From: an uncultured Desulfuromonadales bacterium
GTDB taxonomy: Bacteria; Desulfobacterota; Desulfuromonadia; Desulfuromonadales; Geopsychrobacteraceae
Reading direction: 5' to 3'
Length of the DNA: 64,000 bases
Assembly (NCBI GenBank): GCA_947259685.1
Contig: CAMYNC010000008.1
Coordinates: forward strand, 1 to 64,000
Within the stretch, counting starts at the first letter, position 1. Each line of letters starts with the position of its first letter. Both the position numbers and the translations under genes were made by a program. Under the pieces are notes generated by a model, which was not told the origin of the DNA, searched no databases, and was given only the letters and a program-made list of their open reading frames with translations. Positions 42,379 through 50,423 of the stretch are shown piece after piece.

Positions 42379-43190
42379 AACCCTAAGCGGCCAAGATATC
42401 TTTGCCACTGCTGCCAATAGCCCAGCCCACCAACGTCATAAGTGTCGTTATGCCCGGCTTGCGGGATGGAATAAAAGGTCTTTGGCTGCGGTGCCCGTTT
42501 GAACAGCGCTTTGCCCATCTGCTGCGGCACGATAGCATCCCGGTCACCATGCAAGATCAGCAGCGGCACCTGCAGCTGGCCAATTTTTTCCAAATTGTCA
42601 TAACGCACATCGAAGGCCCAGCCGGCCAGCAGCCAGAGCAAGGGGTAATGATGTCGCCCCATCGCCTTGATCGAGGTGAAGGGGGATTCCAGCACCAAGC
42701 CGGCCGGTGGCTGTTCCAACGCCAACTGCAGGGCGACTCCAGCACCGACCGAGCGACCGAAGTAGATCATCCTGCCGGGAGGCCAGCCCTTTTCTTTCAG
42801 CCAGCTGATGGCACCACGCATGTCTCTGTAAGTGCCTTCCTCGCTTGCCTTGCCTTCACTTTGACCATAGCCACGGTAATCGAAGATAAACACCGCAAGC
42901 CCCAAAGCGCGCAGCAGCCGCAGGTTGTCAACCCGGTGGGAAATATTGCCAGCGTTGCCATGGCAGAAAACCACCACCGGTTGTCCGGCCTCGCCCGGCA
43001 GATACCAGCCGTGCAGTTTGGTGCCATCCTCGGCGGCAAAAAAGACCTCTTCGAATTCCAGCTGCAGACTGGCCGGAGTCATGATCAGCTGCCGTTCGGG
43101 AAAGTAGAGAAAGGCATGTTCCAGGGCGGCGCTGACCGGGGCCGGTAGCAGCAGGCTGCCGAGCAACAGCGGGTAGGCGGTCAGTTTCAT
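42375..43190 (-). CDS. alpha/beta hydrolase of the BEM46/ABHD13 type, probably exported
   Basis: 271 residues with an N-terminal signal peptide or anchor (about 1-21). The catalytic machinery is complete: oxyanion loop FCHGNAGNISHR, nucleophile elbow GRSVGAG, acid in HGDRDAIVP, and base in AGHND. The DYRGYGQSEG strand is also typical. Its start overlaps the stop of the upstream ABC transporter gene by 4 bases, so the two are translationally coupled. The substrate is unknown; a lipid or ester exported by the ABC protein would fit. Confidence 0.85.
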   Translation of the reverse strand: MKLTAYPLLLGSLLLPAPVSAALEHAFLYFPERQLIMTPASLQLEFEEVFFAAEDGTKLHGWYLPGEAGQPVVVFCHGNAGNISHRVDNLRLLRALGLAVFIFDYRGYGQSEGKASEEGTYRDMRGAISWLKEKGWPPGRMIYFGRSVGAGVALQLALEQPPAGLVLESPFTSIKAMGRHHYPLLWLLAGWAFDVRYDNLEKIGQLQVPLLILHGDRDAIVPQQMGKALFKRAPQPKTFYSIPQAGHNDTYDVGGLGYWQQWQRYLGRLGF

Positions 43191-45028
43191 TGGTAGCCCC
43201 TGGCCTGCAAAGAGAAAAGGTGGGCATACTGGCCTTTCAATTCCATCAGCTGCTCATGGCTGCCACGCTCGCTGATCCGCCCTTTGTCGATGACGACAAT
43301 CTGATCGGCCATGCGCACGGTGGAAAAGCGGTGGGAGATAAGAATGGTCATCTTGCCGCGGCTTAAGTCGCGGAAGTGCTCGAAGATGGTCGCTTCGGCG
43401 GCGGCATCCATGGTCGCGGTCGGCTCATCCAGCACCAGCAGATCCGCCTGGCTACGCATAAATGCCCGCGCCAGGGCGATCTTCTGCCACTGCCCGCCGG
43501 AGAGTTCCCGGCCGCCTTTGAACCACTTGCCCAGCTGGGTGTCATATTTGTTTGGCAGCTTGTCGATGAAAGGTTCGGCCATGCCCATCTCGGCCGCCTG
43601 CTGCCAACGCTGCCGATCCTCGAAATGGCTCACATCGCCGGCACCGATATTCTCCCCGACCAGAAACTGGTAGCGACCGAAATCCTGGAAGATCACGCCA
43701 ATCCGCTGCCGCAGGCTGGCAGCATCCCACCGCTGCAGGTCGAGACCGTCGAGCAGAATTCGCCCTGAGTCCGGTTGGTAAAGCCGGGTGAGCAGTTTAA
43801 TCAGGGTGGTTTTCCCCGAGCCGTTTTCGCCGACCAGCGCCAAACTCTGCCCCGGCAGCAGCTGCAGACTGACATCCTGCAAAGCCGGTTCCTCGGCATC
43901 GGGATAGCTGAAACAGACCTGCTCGAAACGCACCCCATCGCCCGGCTGCGGTCCCTGCTGCAACAGACCCGCTTGCTGCGGGACCTCCTGCTCCAGGTAT
44001 TCATAGAGGTTGGAGAGATAGAGGTTGTCCTCGTACATCCCGCTGATCGCCGAGAGGCTGGCCGAAACCGCCGACTGCCCCTGCTTGAACAACAACAGGT
44101 ACATGGTCATCTGGCCAAGACTGATGGCCCCTTGAATCGCCGACAGCGCGATCCAGGCGTAGGCCCCATAGAAGGCTGCGGTGCCGATCAGGCCAAGCAG
44201 AAAGCCCCAAGAATCGCGCCTCAGAGTCAGTTTGCGGTCTTCGGCGAAGAGTTTTTCAAAAATCCCCCGGTAGCGCTGCAGCAGCTTCGGCCCGAGCTGG
44301 AACAGCTTGACCTCTTTGGCATAATCCTCACGCGCCAGCACTGTTTCCAGGTACATCTGCATCCGGGTTTCCGGCGACCGCCAACGGAACAGGCGGAACT
44401 TATCCCCGGAGAATTTTGCCTCGGCGAGAAATTCGGGAATCCCCCCGGCAATCAGAATCGCCACGGCCCAGGGTGAAAACTGCACCAGCAGCACAGCATA
44501 ACTGAATAGGGAGATGCCATTCTGGACCAGACCGAAGGTCCGGGTAACCAGGCTTAACGGGCGGGTGGAAGCTTCGCGACGGGCGCGGGTGAGTTTGTCG
44601 TAGAATTCTGAATCTTCGAAATGGGCCAGCCGCAGGGTTAAGGCCTTTTCCAGGATCAGCATATTGATCCGCTGCCCCATCAAGGCCCGTAGCAGGGTCT
44701 GGCAGACCGAGATGCCGCGCTGGGCACCGGCGATCAGCGCGACGATCAGCGCTTCGCAGGCAACAAACAGTAGCACGAAGCTGGTCTCGGCGCTGCCGGT
44801 CTGCTGATGCTGGTCGATCGCCGCGACCACGCCGTCGACGATCAACTGACCGATGAAAGCGACCGCCGCTGGCAGCACCCCGGCCACCAGGGTGAGGATG
44901 GCGAAGACCAGCGCCAGCCGGCGACTGGTCGACCAGACCAGCCCTAAAGCCCGGCGACTATAGCGGAAAACGTCTAAAAAACGTTTCGGCGGCGGGTTGC
45001 TGTCACTGGCGAGATCTGGGTATTTCAA
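43187..45028 (-). CDS. ABC exporter, fused permease-ATPase
   Basis: 613 residues. An N-terminal six-helix permease is followed by a nucleotide-binding domain with Walker A GENGSGKTTLIKLL, signature LSGGQWQKIALARAF, Walker B LLVLDEPTATMD and the switch histidine ILISHRFSTV. All are intact, so ATPase activity is expected, probably as a homodimer. The family includes lipid, peptide and drug exporters. The frame opens with TTG 8 bases after AGGA; no in-frame ATG gives a better start. Coupled to the downstream hydrolase gene. Confidence 0.88.
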   Translation of the reverse strand: MKYPDLASDSNPPPKRFLDVFRYSRRALGLVWSTSRRLALVFAILTLVAGVLPAAVAFIGQLIVDGVVAAIDQHQQTGSAETSFVLLFVACEALIVALIAGAQRGISVCQTLLRALMGQRINMLILEKALTLRLAHFEDSEFYDKLTRARREASTRPLSLVTRTFGLVQNGISLFSYAVLLVQFSPWAVAILIAGGIPEFLAEAKFSGDKFRLFRWRSPETRMQMYLETVLAREDYAKEVKLFQLGPKLLQRYRGIFEKLFAEDRKLTLRRDSWGFLLGLIGTAAFYGAYAWIALSAIQGAISLGQMTMYLLLFKQGQSAVSASLSAISGMYEDNLYLSNLYEYLEQEVPQQAGLLQQGPQPGDGVRFEQVCFSYPDAEEPALQDVSLQLLPGQSLALVGENGSGKTTLIKLLTRLYQPDSGRILLDGLDLQRWDAASLRQRIGVIFQDFGRYQFLVGENIGAGDVSHFEDRQRWQQAAEMGMAEPFIDKLPNKYDTQLGKWFKGGRELSGGQWQKIALARAFMRSQADLLVLDEPTATMDAAAEATIFEHFRDLSRGKMTILISHRFSTVRMADQIVVIDKGRISERGSHEQLMELKGQYAHLFSLQARGYQ

Positions 45029-45124
45029 CGCATAATCCTGAAGACGGCAGAGAAACGGTCAGCCTCCTCGGGCAGGGAGGCACGCTAGTCACCTCCCTAT
45101 TGTCCTCACCCAGCGCTCGCTTGT

Positions 45125-46006
45125 CTACTTCATCAGATATTTACCCACCCAGTTTTTCGAAAACTGGTAGGCGGTCCGGCCGCAGCGCTTGCTCTTCTGA
45201 TGGCTCCACTTGATCGCGGCCTGCTCCAGCTCTTTGTCAAACGGCACCTCACGTTTGAGCTGTTTGCTCCAGCGCTCGACGCAAAGCTTGACTGCTTCAA
45301 GGTAACGATCCTGGGAAAAGACATGGAAGGGGATCCACAAGCCAAAGCGGTCGGAGAGAGAACTCTTCTCTTCCTGGATTTCGCTCTGCTGCAGTTCGCC
45401 TTTGACGTACTTGCCACCAAGGTGGTCGCCGTCGTATTCGGGAAGCAGGTAACGACGGTTGGAGGTGACGTAGATCAGCACGTTATCCGGTGCCGAATAG
45501 ACTGAACCATCCAGCGCGCTCTTGAGCATCTTGTAGGCCAGTTCGCCGGTCTCGAAGGTCAGGTCGTCGCAGAGCAGAATAAAGCGGTAGGGCTGATCTT
45601 CGATGGCGGAAAAGATCTCCGACAGGTAGATCAGATCTTCTTTTTCCACCTGGATAATGCGCATGCCTTTAGCTGCGTACTCGTTGAGCAGCGCCTTGAC
45701 GATCGACGATTTACCCGTGCCGCGCGACCCCCAGAGCAGGGCATTGTTGGCTGGCAGTCCCCGGATGAACTGCAGGGTGTTGTTGACCATAATCTCTTTT
45801 TGCTCTTCAACGCCGAGTAACTCTTCCAGCCGGGTGGTATCGGTCACCTTGACCGGCTCAAGATAGCCGGAGAAGGAGTGGCGGCGCCAGTTGGCGGCAT
45901 GGCAGGTCGCCCATTCGATCGGCTTGGCCGCCCGTGGCAGCAACATTTCAACTGAGCTCATCACCCGTTCCAGCTGGGCGACAACTTCAGGTTTCAGGTT
46001 CATCAT
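45125..46006 (-). CDS. DUF815-type AAA ATPase
   Basis: 293 residues. The Walker A is GSRGTGKSSIVKALL and the Walker B ILLCDDLTFE (two aspartates), with sensor-like ITVTSNRRYLLPE-type segment IYVTSNRRYLLPE. These blocks identify the DUF815 family, whose members bind ATP and are poorly understood. ATG ATG begins the gene; the first is used. A strong sigma70-type promoter lies upstream, and there is no terminator before the ABC exporter gene 96 bases downstream, so they might be co-transcribed. Confidence 0.88.
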   Translation of the reverse strand: MMNLKPEVVAQLERVMSSVEMLLPRAAKPIEWATCHAANWRRHSFSGYLEPVKVTDTTRLEELLGVEEQKEIMVNNTLQFIRGLPANNALLWGSRGTGKSSIVKALLNEYAAKGMRIIQVEKEDLIYLSEIFSAIEDQPYRFILLCDDLTFETGELAYKMLKSALDGSVYSAPDNVLIYVTSNRRYLLPEYDGDHLGGKYVKGELQQSEIQEEKSSLSDRFGLWIPFHVFSQDRYLEAVKLCVERWSKQLKREVPFDKELEQAAIKWSHQKSKRCGRTAYQFSKNWVGKYLMK

Positions 46007-46097
46007 GGCAATACTCTCTTTAAAAGAAATATATAAAACAACGGCTCTGCACTAAGGGTCGAAACCTGCCTGCTTTTAAAAGCATTTTGCAGCGGAT

Positions 46098-46127
46098 TGT
46101 ATACGCCAGATAGACGCTGGCTGTCAA
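46098..46127 (-). promoter_or_regulatory. sigma70-type promoter of the DUF815 gene
   Basis: On the minus strand TTGACA, 18-base spacer, TATACA. The -35 is perfect and the -10 matches 5 of 6, 92 bases before the ATG. Confidence 0.7.
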
Positions 46128-46216
46128 ATCAATGGATCGGATTCGGCAGGGAAATGTTTTAGCGCTGATAGGATCCCAGGGATAAATCGTGGTAGGAGAA
46201 CCAAAGGTTTTGCGGC

Positions 46217-46246
46217 AAAAAAAAAGGGGAATCGATTAGATTCCCC
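46217..46246 (-). terminator. terminator of the predicted small RNA
   Basis: On the minus strand GGGGAATC-taatc-GATTCCCC, a perfect 8-pair stem, followed by nine T residues. Confidence 0.92.
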
Positions 46247-46322
46247 AATTTGGAACGTTGGAGGTAACGTCCAAGATCTTTTGTCAGCAACCGGCGCTGA
46301 GCGGGCGCCAGATGCTGCTACC
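46217..46322 (-). ncRNA. predicted sigma54-dependent small regulatory RNA, about 106 nt
   Basis: No open frame is supported here, but a complete transcription unit is visible on the minus strand: a sigma54 promoter (46332-46348) that predicts a start near 46321-46322, and a U9 terminator ending at 46217. Three hairpins follow each other. The first has paired CAGCA/TGCTG and GGCGC/GCGCC blocks (46285-46317). The second has a 9-pair stem with one bulge (46250-46274) and the six-base loop ACCUCC, complementary to a Shine-Dalgarno sequence. The third is the terminator. It lies directly downstream of an NtrC-family regulator gene. The alternative is that this is only a long 3' trailer of that gene. 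Confidence 0.75.
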
Positions 46323-46331
46323 TTTATACTT

Positions 46332-46348
46332 AGCAAGCGGCGTGCCAA
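46332..46348 (-). promoter_or_regulatory. sigma54 (-24/-12) promoter of the small RNA
   Basis: TTGGCACGCCGCTTGCT on the minus strand; the GG and GC pairs are separated by exactly 10 bases and the consensus is TGGCACG-N4-TTGC[A/T]. It is an essentially perfect match in the gap downstream of a sigma54-activator gene. Confidence 0.88.
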
Positions 46349-46391
46349 CTTCAATTGACGGCAAATCAATCACTTAGCTACATCCTGGATT

Positions 46392-46424
46392 GGGGCACTC
46401 TGCCCCGGCGGGGCATTTTGCCCC
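46392..46424. promoter_or_regulatory. tandem palindromic activator sites (UAS) for the NtrC-type regulator
   Basis: GGGGCACTCTGCCCC (46392-46406) and GGGGCATTTTGCCCC (46410-46424): two perfect 6-3-6 palindromes with different centres, 18 bases apart centre to centre, at about -78 and -96 relative to the predicted start. They end 14 bases from the regulator stop codon. Confidence 0.75.
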
Positions 46425-46438
46425 AAAACCTGCCGTCC

Positions 46439-47806
46439 TCAGCCCTCTTTCAATTTGCGGTAGAGGGTTTTCCGGTCCACCCCCAATAACCTGGCGGCGA
46501 GGGTCCGATTGCCATCGAGCTGTTCCAACACCTGCCGGATGTAGCGCCGCTCCATCTCCTCCAACGACAGAATCGTCCCCGGATCGACCAGTCCGGCCGG
46601 CAAGGGTGTTTCGCTTCCCGGCTGCTGCAGCTGGGAAGGCAAATCCTCAACCGTAATCAGGTCGTGATAGCTGAGCGCCAGCGCCCGCTCGATGACGTTG
46701 CGCAACTCGCGAACATTGCCCGGCCAGTGATATTTCAGCAGGCAGGCCGCCGCCGGTTGGGCCAGGCCGCTGACCGACTTGTTGAATTTTTTACTCAACT
46801 GCTGAATGAAATTGAGCGCCAGCAGCAGAATATCGTTGCCCCGTTCGCGCAGCGGCGGCAGCTCCAGCTGGATGACGTTGAGCCGATAGTACAGGTCGCT
46901 GCGAAAGCGGCCCTGGCTGACCGCTTCGTCGAGGTCACGGTGGCTGGCGGCAAGCACCCGGACGTCGCAGGCGATTTCGTCACTGCCGCCCAAGGGGCGG
47001 ACGCGCTGGTCCTGCAGCACCCGCAGCAGTTTCGGTTGCAGCGAGAGCGGCATCTCGGCGATCTCATCGAGCAGTAGTGTGCCGCCGGAAGCCTCGACAA
47101 ACAACCCCTTGCGGGTTTCGCGGGCGTCGGTGAAGGCACCGCGCACATGCCCGAACAGCTCACTCTCCAGCAAATTCTCCGGCAGAGCGGCGCAATTCAG
47201 AGCGACAAAAGCGCCTTCGCTGCGGCTGCTCTGGCGATGCAGAGCGCGGGCCACCAGCTCTTTGCCGGTGCCGCTCTCGCCGCTGATCAATACCGAGGTT
47301 TCCAGATCAGCGATCCGCGCGATCTGCTGTTTCACCTGCTGCAGCGCGGCGCTGTCGCCGAGCAGTTCGTCATCCGGTTGCTGCCGGCGCACCTGGTCGT
47401 TCAGCAAGCGGACCTTCTCCTGTAGGTGCCGATGCTGCAGGGCGCGATTCAGGCAGATGTTGAGCAGGTCGAGATCAACCGGCTTGATGACGAAATCGTA
47501 GGCGCCGGCGCGCAGCGCGGCGATGGCCGTCTCCAGGCTGCCGAAGGCGGTCATGATCACCACCGGCAGGTCGGGGCGGTTGCCTTGCAGCTCGGCACAG
47601 AACTCGATGCCGCTGCTGCCCGGCATATTCAGGTCGGTCAGCACCAGGTCGAACTCCTGATCATGCAGCAGTTCACGGGCTGCCGCCACCTGCAGGGCGG
47701 TCACCACCTGGTGTCCACGGCGGCTGAGATCCTCGTCCAGCAACTCGCAGAGCGCCCGGTCATCATCAACCACCAGAATGCGGCCGGGCAGTTTCGGTTC
47801 AGTCAT
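46439..47806 (-). CDS. NtrC-family sigma54-dependent response regulator
   Basis: 455 residues from the ATG at 47806, which overlaps the kinase stop as ATGA; GGAG lies upstream. Receiver domain with phospho-acceptor Asp58, then an AAA+ sigma54-activating domain with Walker A GESGTGKELVARA and the sigma54-contact loop GAFTDA, and a C-terminal Fis-type helix-turn-helix (LDGNRTLAARLLGVDRKTLYRKL). All key residues are present, so it should activate sigma54 promoters when phosphorylated. The nearest candidate target is the sigma54 promoter 90 bases downstream of its own stop, with two palindromic sites between. Confidence 0.93.
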   Translation of the reverse strand: MTEPKLPGRILVVDDDRALCELLDEDLSRRGHQVVTALQVAAARELLHDQEFDLVLTDLNMPGSSGIEFCAELQGNRPDLPVVIMTAFGSLETAIAALRAGAYDFVIKPVDLDLLNICLNRALQHRHLQEKVRLLNDQVRRQQPDDELLGDSAALQQVKQQIARIADLETSVLISGESGTGKELVARALHRQSSRSEGAFVALNCAALPENLLESELFGHVRGAFTDARETRKGLFVEASGGTLLLDEIAEMPLSLQPKLLRVLQDQRVRPLGGSDEIACDVRVLAASHRDLDEAVSQGRFRSDLYYRLNVIQLELPPLRERGNDILLLALNFIQQLSKKFNKSVSGLAQPAAACLLKYHWPGNVRELRNVIERALALSYHDLITVEDLPSQLQQPGSETPLPAGLVDPGTILSLEEMERRYIRQVLEQLDGNRTLAARLLGVDRKTLYRKLKEG

Positions 47807-49281
47807 GGCTGTGCTCCATTCTGTTTTTGCGGCAGGTAGACATTGAAACAACTGCCCTTACCTAACTGACTGTCCACTTCGATCCAGCCGCCGTGACCTT
47901 CGACGATGCCATAGGCGATCGACAAACCGAGCCCGGTTCCCTGACCGACCTCCTTGGTGGTGAAAAACGGGTCAAAGATCGCTTCCAGATGTTCGGGATC
48001 GATGCCGCCACCCTGGTCCCGAACTTGAATCAGGCTCCAGGCGGCGGCTTTGCTGGAGAGCTTTTCTGGAACCTGAACTTCGAACGGAACCCGGCAACAT
48101 AGCTCTAGACTCCCACCCTCGGGCATCGCCTGAATACCGTTCAGGCTTAAATTGAGTAACACCTGCTGCAGCTGGCCTGGATCGACATTGACCTGCAGCG
48201 GCGCTGAAGATTCCACTAGTTTAAGCTCGACCTGTTGCTCATGCGCGGTCGGTTCGATCAGCGGCAAAAGCGCCCGCAAGGCGCTGTTCGGGTCAATCGC
48301 CTGCATGCGGGCTTCGCCACGCCGAGCAAAGCTGAGCAGTTGCCGCATGATACCGGTCATCCGCTCGGCCTGCTCGCCGATGATCCGTGCCGAGCGGCTG
48401 ATATCCTCCGGCTGTAAATCAGCGCTGTTAATCATTTTCGCCCGCCCGGCGATGACATTCAGCGGAGTCCCTAGCTCGTGGGCCATGCCAGCCGATAAAC
48501 GTCCTAATGTGGCCAACCGTTCGGTATGCCGCAGCTCTTCCAACGCTTCGATCTTGGCGGCATTGGCAGCCTGCTCGGCCTCGCGCGCCTGGGCCAGTTG
48601 GCCGCGCATCTTTTCGATGGTCGCCGCCAGTTCCCCTAACTCCCCGCTGCCGGTATAGGTGAGGCGGGTGCTGAAATCGCCGCGGCCGATCCGCTCTGCC
48701 TGAGCGCGCAAGCGGCGCATCGGCCGATTGATCCAGAGACTGCCGAGCAGCGCCATCAGCAGCAGACCGGAAACGATCGAAGCACCGATCACCAGCGCTG
48801 AACGGCGCAGACTCTCCTCGACGTAATCGTGCATTTCATCCATCGACTCAGAAAGTTCGATGGCGCCGATTCGGCTATCGTCGATCAGCAGCGGTAAATA
48901 GGTGAGCAAAAAATCCTGACCTTGCTGGGACCCGGCCAAAAGGGAGATCGTCTCCTCTTCGTAAAGTTCTTCCAACTGCTCGAGGGGCACCCGGGGTTGG
49001 AACTTGACCGGCTGATTCTCTTCGATCCAGACCCAGCGCACTAAAATATCTTTATAGCCGCGGTTTGCCCGTCCAATAAAAGCCAAGGCCTCCTGTTCGC
49101 CGCCCTGTTTCCAGATTTCGGTGACCATGACCCGCAGGCTCTCCCCCAGGTGGCGGGCTTCGCGGCTGAGATTTTTCTTTAATTGGTCCCGCTCGCGCTG
49201 AATCGACAGATAGCTGTAAACGGAAAATATCAACACCACGCCGAGCATGACGGCAAAGGTGATTTTCAGGGTGAGACGCAT
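47803..49281 (-). CDS. NtrB/ZraS-type sensor histidine kinase
   Basis: 492 residues from the ATG at 49281, giving an N-terminal membrane helix (about 6-25); the upstream extension to 49344 is unlikely. A periplasmic sensor of about 135 residues without a recognised fold is followed by membrane helix 2 (about 161-184), HAMP (about 185-240), HisKA with His268 in SAGMAHELGTPLNVIAG and an ATPase domain with DQGGGIDPEHLEAIFDPFFTTK and GTGLGLSIAYGI. The HELGTPLN form is typical of kinases that partner NtrC-type regulators. It is the partner of the overlapping regulator gene. Confidence 0.92.
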   Translation of the reverse strand: MRLTLKITFAVMLGVVLIFSVYSYLSIQRERDQLKKNLSREARHLGESLRVMVTEIWKQGGEQEALAFIGRANRGYKDILVRWVWIEENQPVKFQPRVPLEQLEELYEEETISLLAGSQQGQDFLLTYLPLLIDDSRIGAIELSESMDEMHDYVEESLRRSALVIGASIVSGLLLMALLGSLWINRPMRRLRAQAERIGRGDFSTRLTYTGSGELGELAATIEKMRGQLAQAREAEQAANAAKIEALEELRHTERLATLGRLSAGMAHELGTPLNVIAGRAKMINSADLQPEDISRSARIIGEQAERMTGIMRQLLSFARRGEARMQAIDPNSALRALLPLIEPTAHEQQVELKLVESSAPLQVNVDPGQLQQVLLNLSLNGIQAMPEGGSLELCCRVPFEVQVPEKLSSKAAAWSLIQVRDQGGGIDPEHLEAIFDPFFTTKEVGQGTGLGLSIAYGIVEGHGGWIEVDSQLGKGSCFNVYLPQKQNGAQP

Positions 49282-49354
49282 GGCATCAGCCTCGGGCGAC
49301 AGGAAAGAGGGAAGCGCTAATCGGCCTCTATCCTGCGGCGGCAAAAGTCAGAAG

Positions 49355-50272
49355 TCAAGTTCTCGTCACTTCGCGTGGAGGCCGGTTGAACAGGCCCAGG
49401 CCGCTGACGATCAGGATGATGCCGACGAAATGGTAACCCTGGAAGGACTCATTGAGAAACGCCACCGCCATCACTGAAGTGAATAGCGGAATCAGGTTGA
49501 TGAACAGCCCGGCCCGGTTGGCGCCGATCAGTTGAATGCCACGATTCCAGCAAAGGTAAGCGAAAATCGAAGGGAAAATCCCGACATAGAGCAGACTGAG
49601 AACCACCGTCCGATTCAGCTCCAATGGGCCGGTCGCCAGCAGTTCCCAGAGATAGAGTGGCAGCAGGGTCGCAACCCCGACCACAAAGGTTGCGGTGAGA
49701 AAACTCAAGGGATGGATCGCCGGCCGGTTGCGCAGCAACACCGAGTAGAGCGCGTAGAGACAGATGGCCAACAGCATCAGCAGATCCCCCTCGACAAAAG
49801 AGAGTTGTTGCAGTCGCTGCCAGTCGCCATGGATAAGGATGTAGCCTGCGCCAAAGATGCAGAGACTGACAGCAAACAATTGCAGACGGCTGACCCGTTC
49901 ATGGAACAGGGCAAAGCTGATCAGCACAATAACCGCCGGCATCACCGACTGGGTCAAGGCAATATTGATGGCAGTTGTGGTATTAGCTGCGGTGTAGAGC
50001 AGGGTGTTGAAAGAAGCGATACCGAGCAGTCCAACCTGGAGGATATTCTTCCAACCAGCCAGGATTCCTGTCCAGTCCTGTCGGGTTTGCCGCCAGGTAA
50101 AGGGCAGCAGCAGCGCCAAGGCGATCGACCAACGCCAGAAGGACATGGCGACAGGTGGAATCAGTTCAGCCACTCCACGGGCCAAAACTGCGTTGCCAGC
50201 CCAAAATAGCGTTGGCAGAACCAGCAACAGATAGGCCCAACGCTGCTCCTGTGCGATAGTTTTGGTCGACAT
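49355..50272 (-). CDS. EamA/DMT-family permease
   Basis: 305 residues with about ten membrane helices in two five-helix repeats, each an EamA domain (about 15-145 and 160-295). It belongs to the drug/metabolite transporter superfamily; members export amino acids, metabolites or drugs, and the substrate is not readable here. PTLFWAGNAVLARGVAELIPP at the N-terminus is typical. It lies 73 bases upstream of the kinase gene on the same strand and could be co-transcribed. Confidence 0.88.
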   Translation of the reverse strand: MSTKTIAQEQRWAYLLLVLPTLFWAGNAVLARGVAELIPPVAMSFWRWSIALALLLPFTWRQTRQDWTGILAGWKNILQVGLLGIASFNTLLYTAANTTTAINIALTQSVMPAVIVLISFALFHERVSRLQLFAVSLCIFGAGYILIHGDWQRLQQLSFVEGDLLMLLAICLYALYSVLLRNRPAIHPLSFLTATFVVGVATLLPLYLWELLATGPLELNRTVVLSLLYVGIFPSIFAYLCWNRGIQLIGANRAGLFINLIPLFTSVMAVAFLNESFQGYHFVGIILIVSGLGLFNRPPREVTRT

Positions 50273-50423
50273 AAGCTATCCTGAATTCTTAAGTAAAATC
50301 AGTAAGGCTCGATCTCTTTGAAGCGTCCCATTTTTACGTCCTTTTAATGGCGAATTGTCTCTGGAGAGAGTAGACTTCCAAGTAACTGCCAGCAACCGGT
50401 TTTATGTCATTCGGAGTATATAT

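Noticed and set aside
45070..45110. GGGAGG...CCTCCC hairpin between the ABC exporter and DUF815 genes, considered as a terminator
   Set aside because: No T-tract on either strand and a short stem.
46124..46369. 81-codon minus-strand frame over the predicted small RNA
   Set aside because: It would begin upstream of the sigma54 start site and read through three RNA hairpins and the terminator; no ribosome site.
50293..50306. GTAAA-N4-GTAAG near the EamA and SLC12-like genes, considered as a CpxR box
   Set aside because: Wrong spacing (4 instead of 5) and one mismatch in the second half-site; likely chance.
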